Below, one piece after another: positions 54,657 through 64,000 of a stretch of 64,000 bases of DNA; within the stretch, counting starts at the first letter, position 1, and each line of letters begins with the position of its first letter. The notes below the pieces were generated by a model. The model ran no database searches and was not told the origin of the DNA. It saw only the letters and a program-made list of their open reading frames with translations. Source of the stretch: Pigmentiphaga humi (lineage in GTDB: Bacteria; Pseudomonadota; Gammaproteobacteria; Burkholderiales; Burkholderiaceae_B); NCBI RefSeq assembly GCF_900606115.1, contig NZ_UWPJ01000014.1, positions 62,001 through 126,000 on the forward strand. Reading direction: 5' to 3'. A program made the position numbers and the translations under genes.

Positions 54657-55883
54657 TCAGGGATAGAAAATAGCGACGCGGTAGCCGGTGGCATGCGCGT
54701 CCAGCGTTTCGATGGGAATGCGCAGGACCCGCTCTTCGAGCGGGGCCAGCGGCCGGGAGAATTCTTGCGGCGACAGATAGACCGAGGGCAGCAGGATGCG
54801 GCGCGCGGCCACCTGGTCCGACAAATCCATCAGGGACAGCTCGATCGCCGGCCAGGCCTGGGCGAACGATGCCCGGTTGCGCAGCACCACGCGCAGCCCC
54901 AGCCGGCGCACCGATGAACCGACCGCCGGCGCGACCTGGCCGCTGATTTCGTCATCGGCAACCGGCGGGGCGAAACCGGGCGATGCCGGCGACCAGGGCT
55001 CGACCGACGACGACACGATGGCCAGCAGTTCGGGCGCGCGCGGATACCCCACCGTGCAGGCGAAGCGCAAGCACAAGCGTTCGAGCGCGGGACGCAGGAC
55101 TGGCGCACGGGTCGCCAGCTCGGTACGGAAGACCCACGCGGCCTGGCCGAGCAATACCAGCAGCGCGATCAGCGCGGCCAGGCTCCACAGCCACCATGCG
55201 CGCCGGCGGCGACGGCGAGCCTGCTCGTCGAGGAAACCTGGAGCGGGCGGCGGCTTCGGCCCGGACATGCGCGCCTCGGCCACCAGCGGCGCGGGTGCGG
55301 GAGCATCCGGTTCAGGTTCGATACGATGCGGAGCGTCGACCGGCGTCTCGGTGCGAGACCGGCGCGCGCGCACCACCGAAGGCGTGTCGCCGTCGGCAGC
55401 CGGCGCGGTGGACCAGGCGGCAGTATCGGCAGCGGGCGCATCCGGCAACGCATCGGGCGTTTCGTCCGCGACCGGCACGGATGCGTCCGCCCGCGGCAAC
55501 GGCGGTGCGGCAGGGGCGGGGGCCGCGCCGAAGCCATCGCCGCTCTCCCCGACCGATACGGAGCGTTCGGGATCCGGTTCGGATTCGGGTTCGGACATGG
55601 CAGGCGCCACCACCCCGTCCGGCGAGCCGCTCGGGGGCAAGTCCGCCTGCAACGCCTCCGCGCGCTCGCCGCGCCGGCGCAGCACCATGGGGACCACGTC
55701 GCCAGCCAGCCGCATCTCGGGTGGACGCGGCTTGCCCGCCTCATCGAGCTCGACCAGATTGGCCGTGCTATCGAAGACCTCGTTGCAAACCCCGCACCGC
55801 GCCCAGCCTCCGCGCAGCCTGAGCTGGTCGGGGGCGACCCGGAATGCGGTGGCGCAATGCGGGCAGCGCGTGGCGAGAACCAT
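54657..55883 (-). CDS. Zinc-ribbon (MJ0042) and DUF3426 membrane protein
   Basis: 408 residues. N-terminal zinc ribbon CPHCATAFRVAPDQL...CGVCNEVFDS (residues ~8-40), a long Ala/Pro/Glu-rich, low-complexity linker, one membrane helix (WWLWSLAALIALLVLLGQAAWVF) and a C-terminal beta-rich DUF3426 domain ending in IPIETLDAHATGYRVAIFYP. Function unknown. Encoded 12 bp after prmA in the order seen in many beta-proteobacteria. Confidence 0.85.
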   Translation of the reverse strand: MVLATRCPHCATAFRVAPDQLRLRGGWARCGVCNEVFDSTANLVELDEAGKPRPPEMRLAGDVVPMVLRRRGERAEALQADLPPSGSPDGVVAPAMSEPESEPDPERSVSVGESGDGFGAAPAPAAPPLPRADASVPVADETPDALPDAPAADTAAWSTAPAADGDTPSVVRARRSRTETPVDAPHRIEPEPDAPAPAPLVAEARMSGPKPPPAPGFLDEQARRRRRRAWWLWSLAALIALLVLLGQAAWVFRTELATRAPVLRPALERLCLRFACTVGYPRAPELLAIVSSSVEPWSPASPGFAPPVADDEISGQVAPAVGSSVRRLGLRVVLRNRASFAQAWPAIELSLMDLSDQVAARRILLPSVYLSPQEFSRPLAPLEERVLRIPIETLDAHATGYRVAIFYP

Positions 55884-55895
55884 AAGGCTTATCCG

Positions 55896-56789
55896 TCAGG
55901 CGGGGCGCTGCCCGTGCAGGCACACCCAGCCGTCGAGCGCGCGCCAGACGCGCATCGTGATCCAGGGCGCATAGGCGGCCGCGACCTCTTCGGCCTGGCG
56001 CTCGAGCACGCCCGACAACACCAGGTCGCCGCCGGGCAGCACCCTGTCGCACAGCATGGGTGCAAGCACCTTCAGCGGGTTGGACAAGATGTTGGCGACG
56101 ACCACGTCGGCGCGCCAGCCCTGGCGCATGTCGGGCAGGCCGGTTTCCATCTCCACCGAGTTGGCCGCGGCATTGGCCTGCGCCGACTGCACCGCCTGCG
56201 GATCGATGTCGATGCCGACCGTTTCCCCCGCGCCCAGCTTGCGCGCGGCGATCGCCAGGATGCCGGAGCCGCAGCCGTAGTCGAGCACGCTGCCGCCCGC
56301 CTCCAGGTTGCCGGCCAGCCAGGCCAGGCACAGGTGCGTGGTCGGATGGCTGCCGGTGCCGAATGCCAGGCCGGGGTCCAGGCGGATCGACACCGTGCCG
56401 GGCCGGTCCGGCACCTCGTGCCAGGTCGGCACGATCCAGATGCGCTGGTCGACCTCGATGGGCTCGAACTGGGACTGCGTGAGCCGCACCCAATCGGCGT
56501 CCGGCACCTCGCGCAATTGCCATGACGGCGCATCGGCCAGCCCGCAGGCGGCGCACGCATCGGCCAGCAACTGGGCGGGATCCTCGCCGTCGGGCAGCAG
56601 CGCCACGACGCGGTTGCGCGACCAGGCCTGGGTTTCCGGCTCCAGCCCGGGCTCGCCGAACAGCGGCTGTTCAGCGTCGGTGCCGAAGTCGGCGTCCTCG
56701 ACCGAGACCGACAGCACGCCGGCCTCCAGCAAGGCGTCCGACAGCGGTTCGGCCAGTTGCTCGGGGCAGTCGAACACCAGTTCGCGCAT
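55896..56789 (-). CDS. prmA: Ribosomal protein L11 methyltransferase
   Basis: 297 residues. N-terminal substrate domain ([29 protein letters not shown] start), then the SAM-binding motif [20 protein letters not shown] and motif [17 protein letters not shown]. It trimethylates ribosomal protein L11. 9 bp downstream of accC. Confidence 0.95.
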   Translation of the reverse strand: MRELVFDCPEQLAEPLSDALLEAGVLSVSVEDADFGTDAEQPLFGEPGLEPETQAWSRNRVVALLPDGEDPAQLLADACAACGLADAPSWQLREVPDADWVRLTQSQFEPIEVDQRIWIVPTWHEVPDRPGTVSIRLDPGLAFGTGSHPTTHLCLAWLAGNLEAGGSVLDYGCGSGILAIAARKLGAGETVGIDIDPQAVQSAQANAAANSVEMETGLPDMRQGWRADVVVANILSNPLKVLAPMLCDRVLPGGDLVLSGVLERQAEEVAAAYAPWITMRVWRALDGWVCLHGQRPA

Positions 56790-56798
56790 GATGGGCTC

Positions 56799-58148
<1,350 letters not shown>

Positions 58149-58313
58149 GAACGAATGTCCTGAAAAAGTCGGACGGCTGGCCGGGACGGATTCGCTGCGC
58201 CGCGCTGCCGCGGCGGGGTGCCTCGACGGCACCGCATGGCGCCCCGGCGCCCCGACTGATCATACGGTGATGAGCGCACCGGCGGATTGATGCCGGCGCG
58301 TGCGGTGTCGGTT

Positions 58314-58775
58314 TCAGCCGATCACGAACAGGGGTTGGCCGAATTCGACCGGCTGGCCGTTCTCGACCAGGATTTCCTTGATGGTGCCGGCCTTGTCTGC
58401 TTCGATCTCGTTGAGCAGCTTCATGGCTTCGATGATGCACAGCGGATCGCCTTCCTTGACGGCCTGGCCGACGTCCACGAATGCCGACGCGCCCGGATTG
58501 GGCGCGCGATAGAAGGTGCCGACCATCGGCGACTTGACCACGTGGCCCTGCGCCACCACCGGCGCGGCGACGGGCGCCTCGGCGGGGGCGGCCGCCGGCG
58601 CGACAGGCGCCTGCGGCATGACCTGGTAGGTCGGCATGCCCGGCACGCCGGCGATCTGGCCGCCCTGGGCGAACTTGACGATGCGTACCTTGCCTTCGCC
58701 TTCGGTGATTTCGAGTTCGGCAATACCGGACTCGGCAACCAGGTCGATCAGGGTTTTCAGTTTTCTAAGATCCAT
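58314..58775 (-). CDS. accB: Acetyl-CoA carboxylase, biotin carboxyl carrier protein
   Basis: 153 residues. Helical N-terminus ([21 protein letters not shown]), an Ala/Pro linker ([18 protein letters not shown]), then the biotinyl domain with [14 protein letters not shown] and the [12 protein letters not shown] site whose Lys carries biotin. 21 bp after aroQ, in the common aroQ-accB-accC order. Confidence 0.97.
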   Translation of the reverse strand: MDLRKLKTLIDLVAESGIAELEITEGEGKVRIVKFAQGGQIAGVPGMPTYQVMPQAPVAPAAAPAEAPVAAPVVAQGHVVKSPMVGTFYRAPNPGASAFVDVGQAVKEGDPLCIIEAMKLLNEIEADKAGTIKEILVENGQPVEFGQPLFVIG

Positions 58776-58796
58776 GGGGCTTCCCCAATAATTTTC

Positions 58797-59231
58797 TTAA
58801 TGCGACAGCGCGTAGCGCACCGCCGCGTCATAGCCATCGGCGCCCAAGCCGGCGATCACGCCGACGGCCAGGTCGGAAAAATACGAACGGTGGCGGAAAG
58901 CTTCCCGCTTGTGCACGTTCGACAAATGCACTTCGATGAACGGCAGCGCGACCGCCGCCAGCGCATCGCGTATCGCTACGCTGGTATGCGTGTAGGCCGC
59001 CGGATTGATCACGATGAAATCGACGCCTTCGCCCAGGGCGGCCTGGATGCGGTCCACCAGCGCGCCTTCGTGATTGCTCTGGAACGACTCGAGCGCCGCG
59101 CCGTGCTGCTGCGCCAGCGCACGCAGCCGCGCATCGATATCGGCCAGCGTGGTCGCGCCATAGATACCGGGCTCGCGCGTGCCGAGCATATTCAGATTGG
59201 GGCCGTGCAGAACCAGTATGCGATGGGCCAT
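58797..59231 (-). CDS. aroQ: Type II 3-dehydroquinate dehydratase
   Basis: 144 residues. [21 protein letters not shown] carries the catalytic Tyr, [13 protein letters not shown] and [17 protein letters not shown] the substrate site, and [15 protein letters not shown] the conserved His. Third enzyme of the shikimate pathway. First gene of a likely operon through accB, accC and prmA. Confidence 0.96.
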   Translation of the reverse strand: MAHRILVLHGPNLNMLGTREPGIYGATTLADIDARLRALAQQHGAALESFQSNHEGALVDRIQAALGEGVDFIVINPAAYTHTSVAIRDALAAVALPFIEVHLSNVHKREAFRHRSYFSDLAVGVIAGLGADGYDAAVRYALSH

Positions 59232-59356
59232 GTTGCCTGCAATACGATGCGAAGGGCGCGATTTTTACGCAAAACACGCCCTACTGTCTATCAATTGTAA
59301 CCATTTCGGCGCATAAAACCCGTATCCGGGCAAGTATCTGCGCGCGGCGCCTCCGC

Positions 59357-59926
59357 TCAGGCGGCGGTCAGCGCCCCCCTCAAGGCGTCCAGCTTGATCC
59401 TCCCAGTATAGTGGTGGATTACTGCGCCTTTTTCGTCGATCACGACCGTATACGGCAGGCCGCCGGCACTGTTGCCCAGCACGCGCGCCAGTTCCGTGCC
59501 TACATTGCCGGCCACCAATAAAGGGTAGCCTACCGGTACTTTTTGAACGAACGCCCGCATATTGGCCGCCGAATCGATACCGATGCCGACGAACTGGACA
59601 CTTCCGGCCAGCTCACGGTGCAGCGCATCCAGCTCGGGCATCTCGTCCACGCAGGGCGGGCACCAGGTTGCCCAGAAATTCACCACCAGGCGGCGGCCGC
59701 GCCACTGGTCGAATTTGTACGCGCGCCCCTCCAGGTCGTCCAGGGTTTGCGTATAAAAAATGTCCGAGGCGCCGTCCGCCTGACCGGCCTGCCGCCACGC
59801 CAATCCGACGCCGACCGCCGCGGCGGCCAGCCCCGCCCCGCCGTAGGCCAGCCAGCGGCGCCGGCCGGGCTTCGCGGCATCTTGTCGCTGCGCCATGGCG
59901 TTTTTCTCTTCCTCCGGCGCGCTCAT
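59357..59926 (-). CDS. TlpA/ResA-type membrane-anchored thioredoxin
   Basis: 189 residues. One N-terminal membrane anchor (YGGAGLAAAAVGVGLAW) preceded by a basic RRRW stretch, then a thioredoxin fold with the CPPC redox site in NFWATWCPPCVDEMPEL and a cis-Pro near GLPYTVVI. Likely acts in the periplasm in disulfide reduction, for example cytochrome c maturation; partner unknown. The ATG overlaps the stop of the upstream gene by 4 bp. Confidence 0.9.
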   Translation of the reverse strand: MSAPEEEKNAMAQRQDAAKPGRRRWLAYGGAGLAAAAVGVGLAWRQAGQADGASDIFYTQTLDDLEGRAYKFDQWRGRRLVVNFWATWCPPCVDEMPELDALHRELAGSVQFVGIGIDSAANMRAFVQKVPVGYPLLVAGNVGTELARVLGNSAGGLPYTVVIDEKGAVIHHYTGRIKLDALRGALTAA

Positions 59927-60540
59927 GCCCGGCCCCCCTGTGCGGTGTCGGCCATATCGTCGATCAGCCGTGCCACGGCGCGGGCGTCGCCACGGTCGGC
60001 GCGACCGTCGGGACCCGGCTTGAGCGCGCCGCGCAGGGCCTGTTCATCGTAGAGACTCAGCATGACACCTTCATCCTGCCAAACGAAATACAAGGCCTCG
60101 ACCTTGCCCCGTCCGCGGAAGTCGGGACGCTCCCCCACTTCATACTTGATGCCGCGATTGATGAGGAAGATCTCCACTTCTTTGGAGGAATCGGCGAAAC
60201 ACTGCAAGGCGATATCGGTATGTTCCCCGGCCGTGCCGTTCCATACCGGACCGGCCAGGTAGGGGCGGAACGGCTCGAGCAGCTCCATCAGCGACAGCGC
60301 CACCTGGCGCAGCGAGGCCAACCGCGCCGGCTGGGTATCTCCCATGAACAGCGCCTGATAGTCGCGCACCTCGCTCTCGATCTCGTCGTTGTCCGGCAGC
60401 ACGTCGCCGCGCGGCAAGGTGCCCGGCCCGACCAATAGCCGGACGGCCTTGCGCTTGGCGGTACTGTAATCCAGCCCATCCTCCGCGATCATCCGCGCCG
60501 CCGCAGCGGCGATTTCCTGGCGCAAAGAAGAAAACGACAT
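59923..60540 (-). CDS. Conserved hypothetical protein, possibly nucleotidyltransferase-like
   Basis: 205 residues, mostly soluble and helical at the N-terminus (LRQEIAAAAARMIAEDGLDYSTAKRKA). The middle section VWNGTAGEHTDIALQCF followed by VEIFLINRGIKYEV faintly resembles the GS...D.D layout of minimal nucleotidyltransferases, but key residues are not convincing. I do not assign a function. Translationally coupled to the TlpA-like gene. Confidence 0.8.
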   Translation of the reverse strand: MSFSSLRQEIAAAAARMIAEDGLDYSTAKRKAVRLLVGPGTLPRGDVLPDNDEIESEVRDYQALFMGDTQPARLASLRQVALSLMELLEPFRPYLAGPVWNGTAGEHTDIALQCFADSSKEVEIFLINRGIKYEVGERPDFRGRGKVEALYFVWQDEGVMLSLYDEQALRGALKPGPDGRADRGDARAVARLIDDMADTAQGGRA

Positions 60541-60629
60541 GATTGCTCCAAGAGTCAGATGAAGGATGATACTCCGAGGGTGGTGCTACGCAGAGGAGCT
60601 CCTCCGCTTCAACCCGAGACATCCCCGCA

Positions 60630-60708
60630 GACCCAGGAAGCGGTGGATCCGGCTCCGCCGGTCCACCCGCTTCGCCTCCTGGGGGCGCGCGTAAGCGCGT
60701 AGGGGGGA
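60630..60708 (+). repeat. Dispersed intergenic repeat, copy H
   Basis: Forward orientation; GACCCAGGAAGCGGTGGATCC start and terminal hairpin GCGC-GTAA-GCGC-GTAGGGGGG. Lies between the conserved unknown gene and mpl, ending 15 bp before the mpl ATG. Confidence 0.85.
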
Positions 60709-60709
60709 T

Positions 60710-60717
60710 ATACAATC
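60710..60717 (+). promoter_or_regulatory. -10-like TATACAAT directly before mpl
   Basis: TATACAAT ends 6 bp before the mpl ATG, with no Shine-Dalgarno in between and no good -35. If used, the mpl transcript would start at or near its own start codon. Confidence 0.35.
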
Positions 60718-60723
60718 TTTTTC

Positions 60724-62127
60724 ATGCACCTACATATACTCGGTATTTGCGGCACTTTCATGGGCGGCCTGGCTTTGATCGCGCGGGCGGCCGGCCACCG
60801 GGTGACCGGCTGCGACGCCGGCGTCTACCCGCCCATGAGTACCCAGCTCCAGGAGCAGGGCATCGAATTGATAGAGGGCTTCGGCGCGGACCAGGCGGGT
60901 CTGAGCCCGGACCTGTTCGTGGTGGGCAACGTGGTCAGCCGCGGCAACCCGCTGATGGAAGCCATCCTCGACCAAGGACTGCCCTATACCTCCGGGCCGC
61001 AATGGCTGGGCGAGCACGTACTCGCCGGCCGCCACGTGCTCGCGGTGGCCGGCACGCACGGCAAGACCACCACCACCGCGATGCTGGCCTGGATACTCGA
61101 AGCCGCCGGCCTCGCGCCCTCTTTCCTGGTCGGCGGCGTGCCGCAGGACTTCGGGCTGTCGGCGCGGCTGCTGCCGGCTGCCGGAGCCGGCCGGACACCC
61201 TTCGTGATCGAGGCGGACGAATACGACACGGCGTTTTTCGACAAACGCTCCAAATTCGTCCACTACCGGCCGCGCACCGCGATCCTGAACAACCTGGAAT
61301 ACGATCACGCGGACATCTTCCCCGATCTTGCCGCGATCGAAACCCAATTTCATCATTTGGTCCGCACCGTTCCCGGCCAGGGGCGAATCGTCGCTGCCGC
61401 CGGCTCGCCGGCCCTGGATCGCGTTCTTGCGCGAGGATGCTGGTCGGAAGTCGTCGAATTCGGCGCAGATGGCGCCTGGCAGGCAGGCCCGGACGAGGCC
61501 GACGGCAGCTTCGAGGTGGCACGCGGCGGGAAGCCGATAGGCCGCGTGGCCTGGAGCCTGAGCGGCGAGCACAACCGGATGAACGCCCTGGCCGCCATCG
61601 CCGCAGCCGAACACGTCGGCGTCGCGCCGGCCGACGCGGCCGCGGCGCTGACCCGCTTCGCCGGCGTCAAGCGCCGCATGGAACTGCGCGGCACGGTGGC
61701 CGGCATCCGGGTCTACGACGACTTCGCCCACCACCCCACCGCCATCGAGACCACGCTGGCCGGGCTGCGCAAGCGTGAGCGCGCCGGCCGCATCCTGGCC
61801 GTGCTCGAGCCGCGTTCCAACACCATGAAGCTGGGCGCGATGAAGGCCTTGCTGCCCGGCTCGCTGGCCCAGGCCGATCTGGTGTTCTGCTATGGCGCCC
61901 AGGAAGGCAGGCATGCGCTGGGCTGGGATCCCGCCGAGGCGCTGGCGCCGCTGGGCGCGCGGGCTTCGGCCTGGTCCGAATTGCCGGCCCTGGTCGAGGC
62001 CGTCGCCGGCGCCGCCCAGCCCGGCGACCATATCGTGGTCATGAGCAACGGCGGCTTCGGCGGCGTGCACGACAAGCTGCTGCAGGTCTTGCGCAGCCGC
62101 CATGCCCAGCCGGGGACGTCCGCATGA
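60724..62127 (+). CDS. mpl: UDP-N-acetylmuramate:L-alanyl-gamma-D-glutamyl-meso-diaminopimelate ligase
   Basis: 467 residues. MHLHILGICGTFMGGLALIAR at the start, the Mur-ligase ATP loop VAGTHGKTTTTAMLAWI, IEADEYDTAFFDKRSKF and GVKRRMELRG...VYDDFAHHPTAI are Mpl signatures. It attaches recycled tripeptide to UDP-MurNAc, the same cell-wall recycling route AmpD serves. Its end overlaps the esterase start (ATGA). Confidence 0.95.
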   Translation: MHLHILGICGTFMGGLALIARAAGHRVTGCDAGVYPPMSTQLQEQGIELIEGFGADQAGLSPDLFVVGNVVSRGNPLMEAILDQGLPYTSGPQWLGEHVLAGRHVLAVAGTHGKTTTTAMLAWILEAAGLAPSFLVGGVPQDFGLSARLLPAAGAGRTPFVIEADEYDTAFFDKRSKFVHYRPRTAILNNLEYDHADIFPDLAAIETQFHHLVRTVPGQGRIVAAAGSPALDRVLARGCWSEVVEFGADGAWQAGPDEADGSFEVARGGKPIGRVAWSLSGEHNRMNALAAIAAAEHVGVAPADAAAALTRFAGVKRRMELRGTVAGIRVYDDFAHHPTAIETTLAGLRKRERAGRILAVLEPRSNTMKLGAMKALLPGSLAQADLVFCYGAQEGRHALGWDPAEALAPLGARASAWSELPALVEAVAGAAQPGDHIVVMSNGGFGGVHDKLLQVLRSRHAQPGTSA

Positions 62128-62732
62128 TCCTCTATCTGCATGGCTTCCGCTCCTCGCCGGCCTCGCACAAGGCGCGCCTGATGGCCGAGGCCATGCGCGC
62201 CCGCGGCCGCCAGCGGGAATGGGCCTGCCCGCAATTGCCGGCCAGCCCGCGCGAGGCCATGGAACTGGCCGAGAGCCTGGCGCGCGGCATGCAGGCGCAC
62301 GCCCGCGCCGCGGGCGCCGAGCTGACCCTGGTCGGTTCTTCGCTGGGCGGCTACTACGCCACCTGGCTGGCCGAACAACTGGGCTGCCGCGCGGCACTGC
62401 TCAACCCGGTGGTGCACGCGGAGCGCGACCTCTCCACCCAGGTGGGCGAGCATCTGTCCTTCCACGACGGCCAGCCGTTCTCGTTCACCGCGGCGCACGT
62501 CGCGGAACTGGCGCCCTATGCCGTGGCCCGCATCAGCCGCCCCGCCCGCTACTATTTACTGGCGGCCACCGGCGACGAAGTGCTGGACTGGCGCGAAATG
62601 CGCGACCACTATCCCGGCGCCCGGCAACACATCATCGACGGCGGCGACCACGGCATCGGCGATTTCGCGCGCTACCTGCCCGAAGTGCTGGAGTTCGCGC
62701 TGGCCGCCGGCAACGACGCATTTTCTGGATAA
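62124..62732 (+). CDS. YqiA/YcfP-type esterase
   Basis: 202 residues. MILYLHGFRSSPASHKARLM with the oxyanion region, the nucleophile elbow LVGSSLGGYYATWLAEQ, and GDEVLDWREMRDH plus GGDHGIGDFARYLPE for the Asp and His. A small alpha/beta hydrolase active on acyl esters in related bacteria; the physiological substrate is unknown. Coupled to mpl and 6 bp from the RNase gene. Confidence 0.9.
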   Translation: MILYLHGFRSSPASHKARLMAEAMRARGRQREWACPQLPASPREAMELAESLARGMQAHARAAGAELTLVGSSLGGYYATWLAEQLGCRAALLNPVVHAERDLSTQVGEHLSFHDGQPFSFTAAHVAELAPYAVARISRPARYYLLAATGDEVLDWREMRDHYPGARQHIIDGGDHGIGDFARYLPEVLEFALAAGNDAFSG

Positions 62733-62738
62733 CACGCA

Positions 62739-64000
62739 ATGCATGTCCTTTACGAGGATGACGGCGGCTTCAAGGCCGCCACCATCCTGAGCGAGACCGA
62801 CGCCAGCCTGCAGGTCGAGGCCGCCAGCGGCAAACGCAGCAAGATCAAGAAGTCCGCGGTCATCGTCCGCTTCGAGCAGCCTTCCCCCGAGACGCTGCTC
62901 AAGGAGGCCGAGGCGGGCTCGCAGGATCTCGACCTGGAGTTCCTGTGGGAATGCGCCCCCAAGGAAGATTTCGACATCCCCGTGCTGGCCGAGGAGTACT
63001 ACGGCCATCCGCCCAGCGCCGTCGAACTCACCGGCCTGCTGTTGCGCGTGCACGGCGCGCCGGTCTATTTCCATCGCCGCGGCAAGGGCAAATACCGCCC
63101 CGCCCCGCCCGACATCCTGGCCGCCGCGCTGGCCGCGCTGGAAAAGAAGAAGCGCCAGGCCGAGCAGCAGCAGGCCTGGGTGGACGAAATCAAGGCCGGC
63201 ACGCTGCCCGAGCCGCTGGCGCGCCAGGCCGAGACGCTGCTGTTCAGACCCGACAAGAACACGCTCGAATGGAAAGCGCTGGATGCCGCCTGCACGCAGT
63301 TGCACAAGCGCCCGGAGCGGCTGCTGATGGACCTGGGCGCCTTCCCGAGCGCGCTGGCCATCCATACCCGCCGCTTCTACGCCCAGCACTTTCCGCGCGG
63401 CGCGGGCTTCGCGCCGGCCGAACTGCCGCCCATCGCCCAGGAACTGCCGCTGGCCGAGGTCGAGGCCTATTCGATCGACGACATCACCACGACCGAAATC
63501 GACGATGCGCTGTCGGTCCGGGAGCTGGACGGCGGCACGCTGCGCGTGGGCATTCACATCGCCGTCCCGGGCCTGGTCGTGACGCGCGACAGCCCGCTGG
63601 ACGCGCTGGCGCGCGCGCGCATGTCCACCGTCTACATGCCCGGCGCCAAGATCCCGATGCAGCCGGACGAAGTCATCGCGGCGTTCTCGCTCGATGCGGG
63701 CCGGCCGGTGCCGGTGCTGTCGCTCTACGTGAACGCGAACCCGGACAGCGGCGAGATCCTGGCCCATGAATCGCGCCTGGAGCGCATCGTGGTACGCGAG
63801 AATCTGCGCCACAACCAGTTGGACGACCTCGTCAGCGAAGCCGCGCTGGACGACGCCGCCGCCGAGCTGCCCTACGGCCACGTGTTCCGGCCGCTGTGGC
63901 GCCTGGCCCAGGCCTTGTCGGCGCGCCGCGACGAAGTGCGCGGCAAGCCCGAGTCGAACAACCGGGTCGATTTCAGCTTCTACGTGGACGGCGACCCCGA
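62739..64000 (+). CDS. RNase II/RNB-type exoribonuclease, 5' part (runs off the window)
   Basis: Open from ATG 62739 (MHVLYEDDGGFKAATIL) to the window end, about 420 codons without a stop. N-terminal OB-like region (YEDDGGFKAATILSE), a Lys/Glu-rich helical segment (ALEKKKRQAEQQQAW), then the start of the RNB catalytic domain with SIDDITTTEIDDALSVREL, whose aspartates bind the catalytic Mg2+, and HIAVPGLVV. A 3'-5' RNA-degrading enzyme. It does not have the long cold-shock array of RNase R, so the Rnb type is favoured; the C-terminus is not visible. Confidence 0.88.
   Translation, partial: MHVLYEDDGGFKAATILSETDASLQVEAASGKRSKIKKSAVIVRFEQPSPETLLKEAEAGSQDLDLEFLWECAPKEDFDIPVLAEEYYGHPPSAVELTGLLLRVHGAPVYFHRRGKGKYRPAPPDILAAALAALEKKKRQAEQQQAWVDEIKAGTLPEPLARQAETLLFRPDKNTLEWKALDAACTQLHKRPERLLMDLGAFPSALAIHTRRFYAQHFPRGAGFAPAELPPIAQELPLAEVEAYSIDDITTTEIDDALSVRELDGGTLRVGIHIAVPGLVVTRDSPLDALARARMSTVYMPGAKIPMQPDEVIAAFSLDAGRPVPVLSLYVNANPDSGEILAHESRLERIVVRENLRHNQLDDLVSEAALDDAAAELPYGHVFRPLWRLAQALSARRDEVRGKPESNNRVDFSFYVDGDP

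Noticed and set aside
59923-60540. Naming the conserved unknown as a nucleotidyltransferase
   Set aside because: The GTAGEHTDI stretch is only a weak resemblance and the second acidic residue pattern is unclear.

Overview
The window is high-GC beta-proteobacterial chromosome, most like Bordetella or a close Alcaligenaceae relative. The pointers are an H1-like Lys/Ala/Pro-rich protein resembling Bordetella BpH2, an orphan Bug-type solute receptor, proteins and gene order typical of that family, and a dispersed GC-rich intergenic repeat. No IS481-like or other insertion sequence was recognised, which argues mildly against B. pertussis. Species identity is inference. No prophage, integron or CRISPR array was seen.

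Layout. 1-476 is the 3' end of an iron-type ABC ATPase gene. 590-985 is a small, AT-richer orphan lipoprotein gene. 1077-16568 is a surface-polysaccharide locus, almost all on the minus strand: dTDP-rhamnose synthesis (rfbBDAC), galE (the only plus-strand gene), four stand-alone glycosyltransferases, a large methyltransferase/glycosyltransferase fusion, and two separate Wzm/Wzt ABC exporters. 16978-24401 is a minus-strand operon that looks like CoA-dependent aromatic acid catabolism (hydrolase, VOC dioxygenase, acyl-AMP ligase, thioesterase, FAD hydroxylase, Bug receptor, maleate-isomerase-like protein). It faces a divergent TetR gene across two operator-like dyads. 25291-28424 is glpK-glpD. 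28493-30393 is a MerR regulator divergent from an MFS exporter, with a 19-bp-spacer promoter between them.

From 30.5 kb on the content is mostly core: rplU-rpmA-obgE-proB, ispB, tRNA-Pro(CGG), a CNP1-like lipoprotein, rppH, proS, an SMP-30 lactonase, an MCE/Mla-type lipid transporter operon, ffh, a CcsA-like membrane protein, a zinc-ribbon protein, ampD, nrdAB behind tandem NrdR boxes, the H1-like gene, yggT, a glycine-zipper lipoprotein, a PfkB kinase, a zinc-ribbon membrane protein, prmA, aroQ-accB-accC, a TlpA-like thioredoxin, a conserved unknown, mpl, a YqiA-like esterase and the 5' part of an RNase II-type gene that runs off the window.

The main non-coding signals are: (i) about eleven copies of a ~80-bp repeat, mostly just after stop codons, whose terminal hairpin changes its stem in a compensated way; one copy encodes the AmpD C-terminus and another forms the obgE ribosome-binding region; (ii) the TetR dyads; (iii) the MerR-type promoter; (iv) tandem NrdR boxes followed by a 21-codon leader ORF before nrdA.
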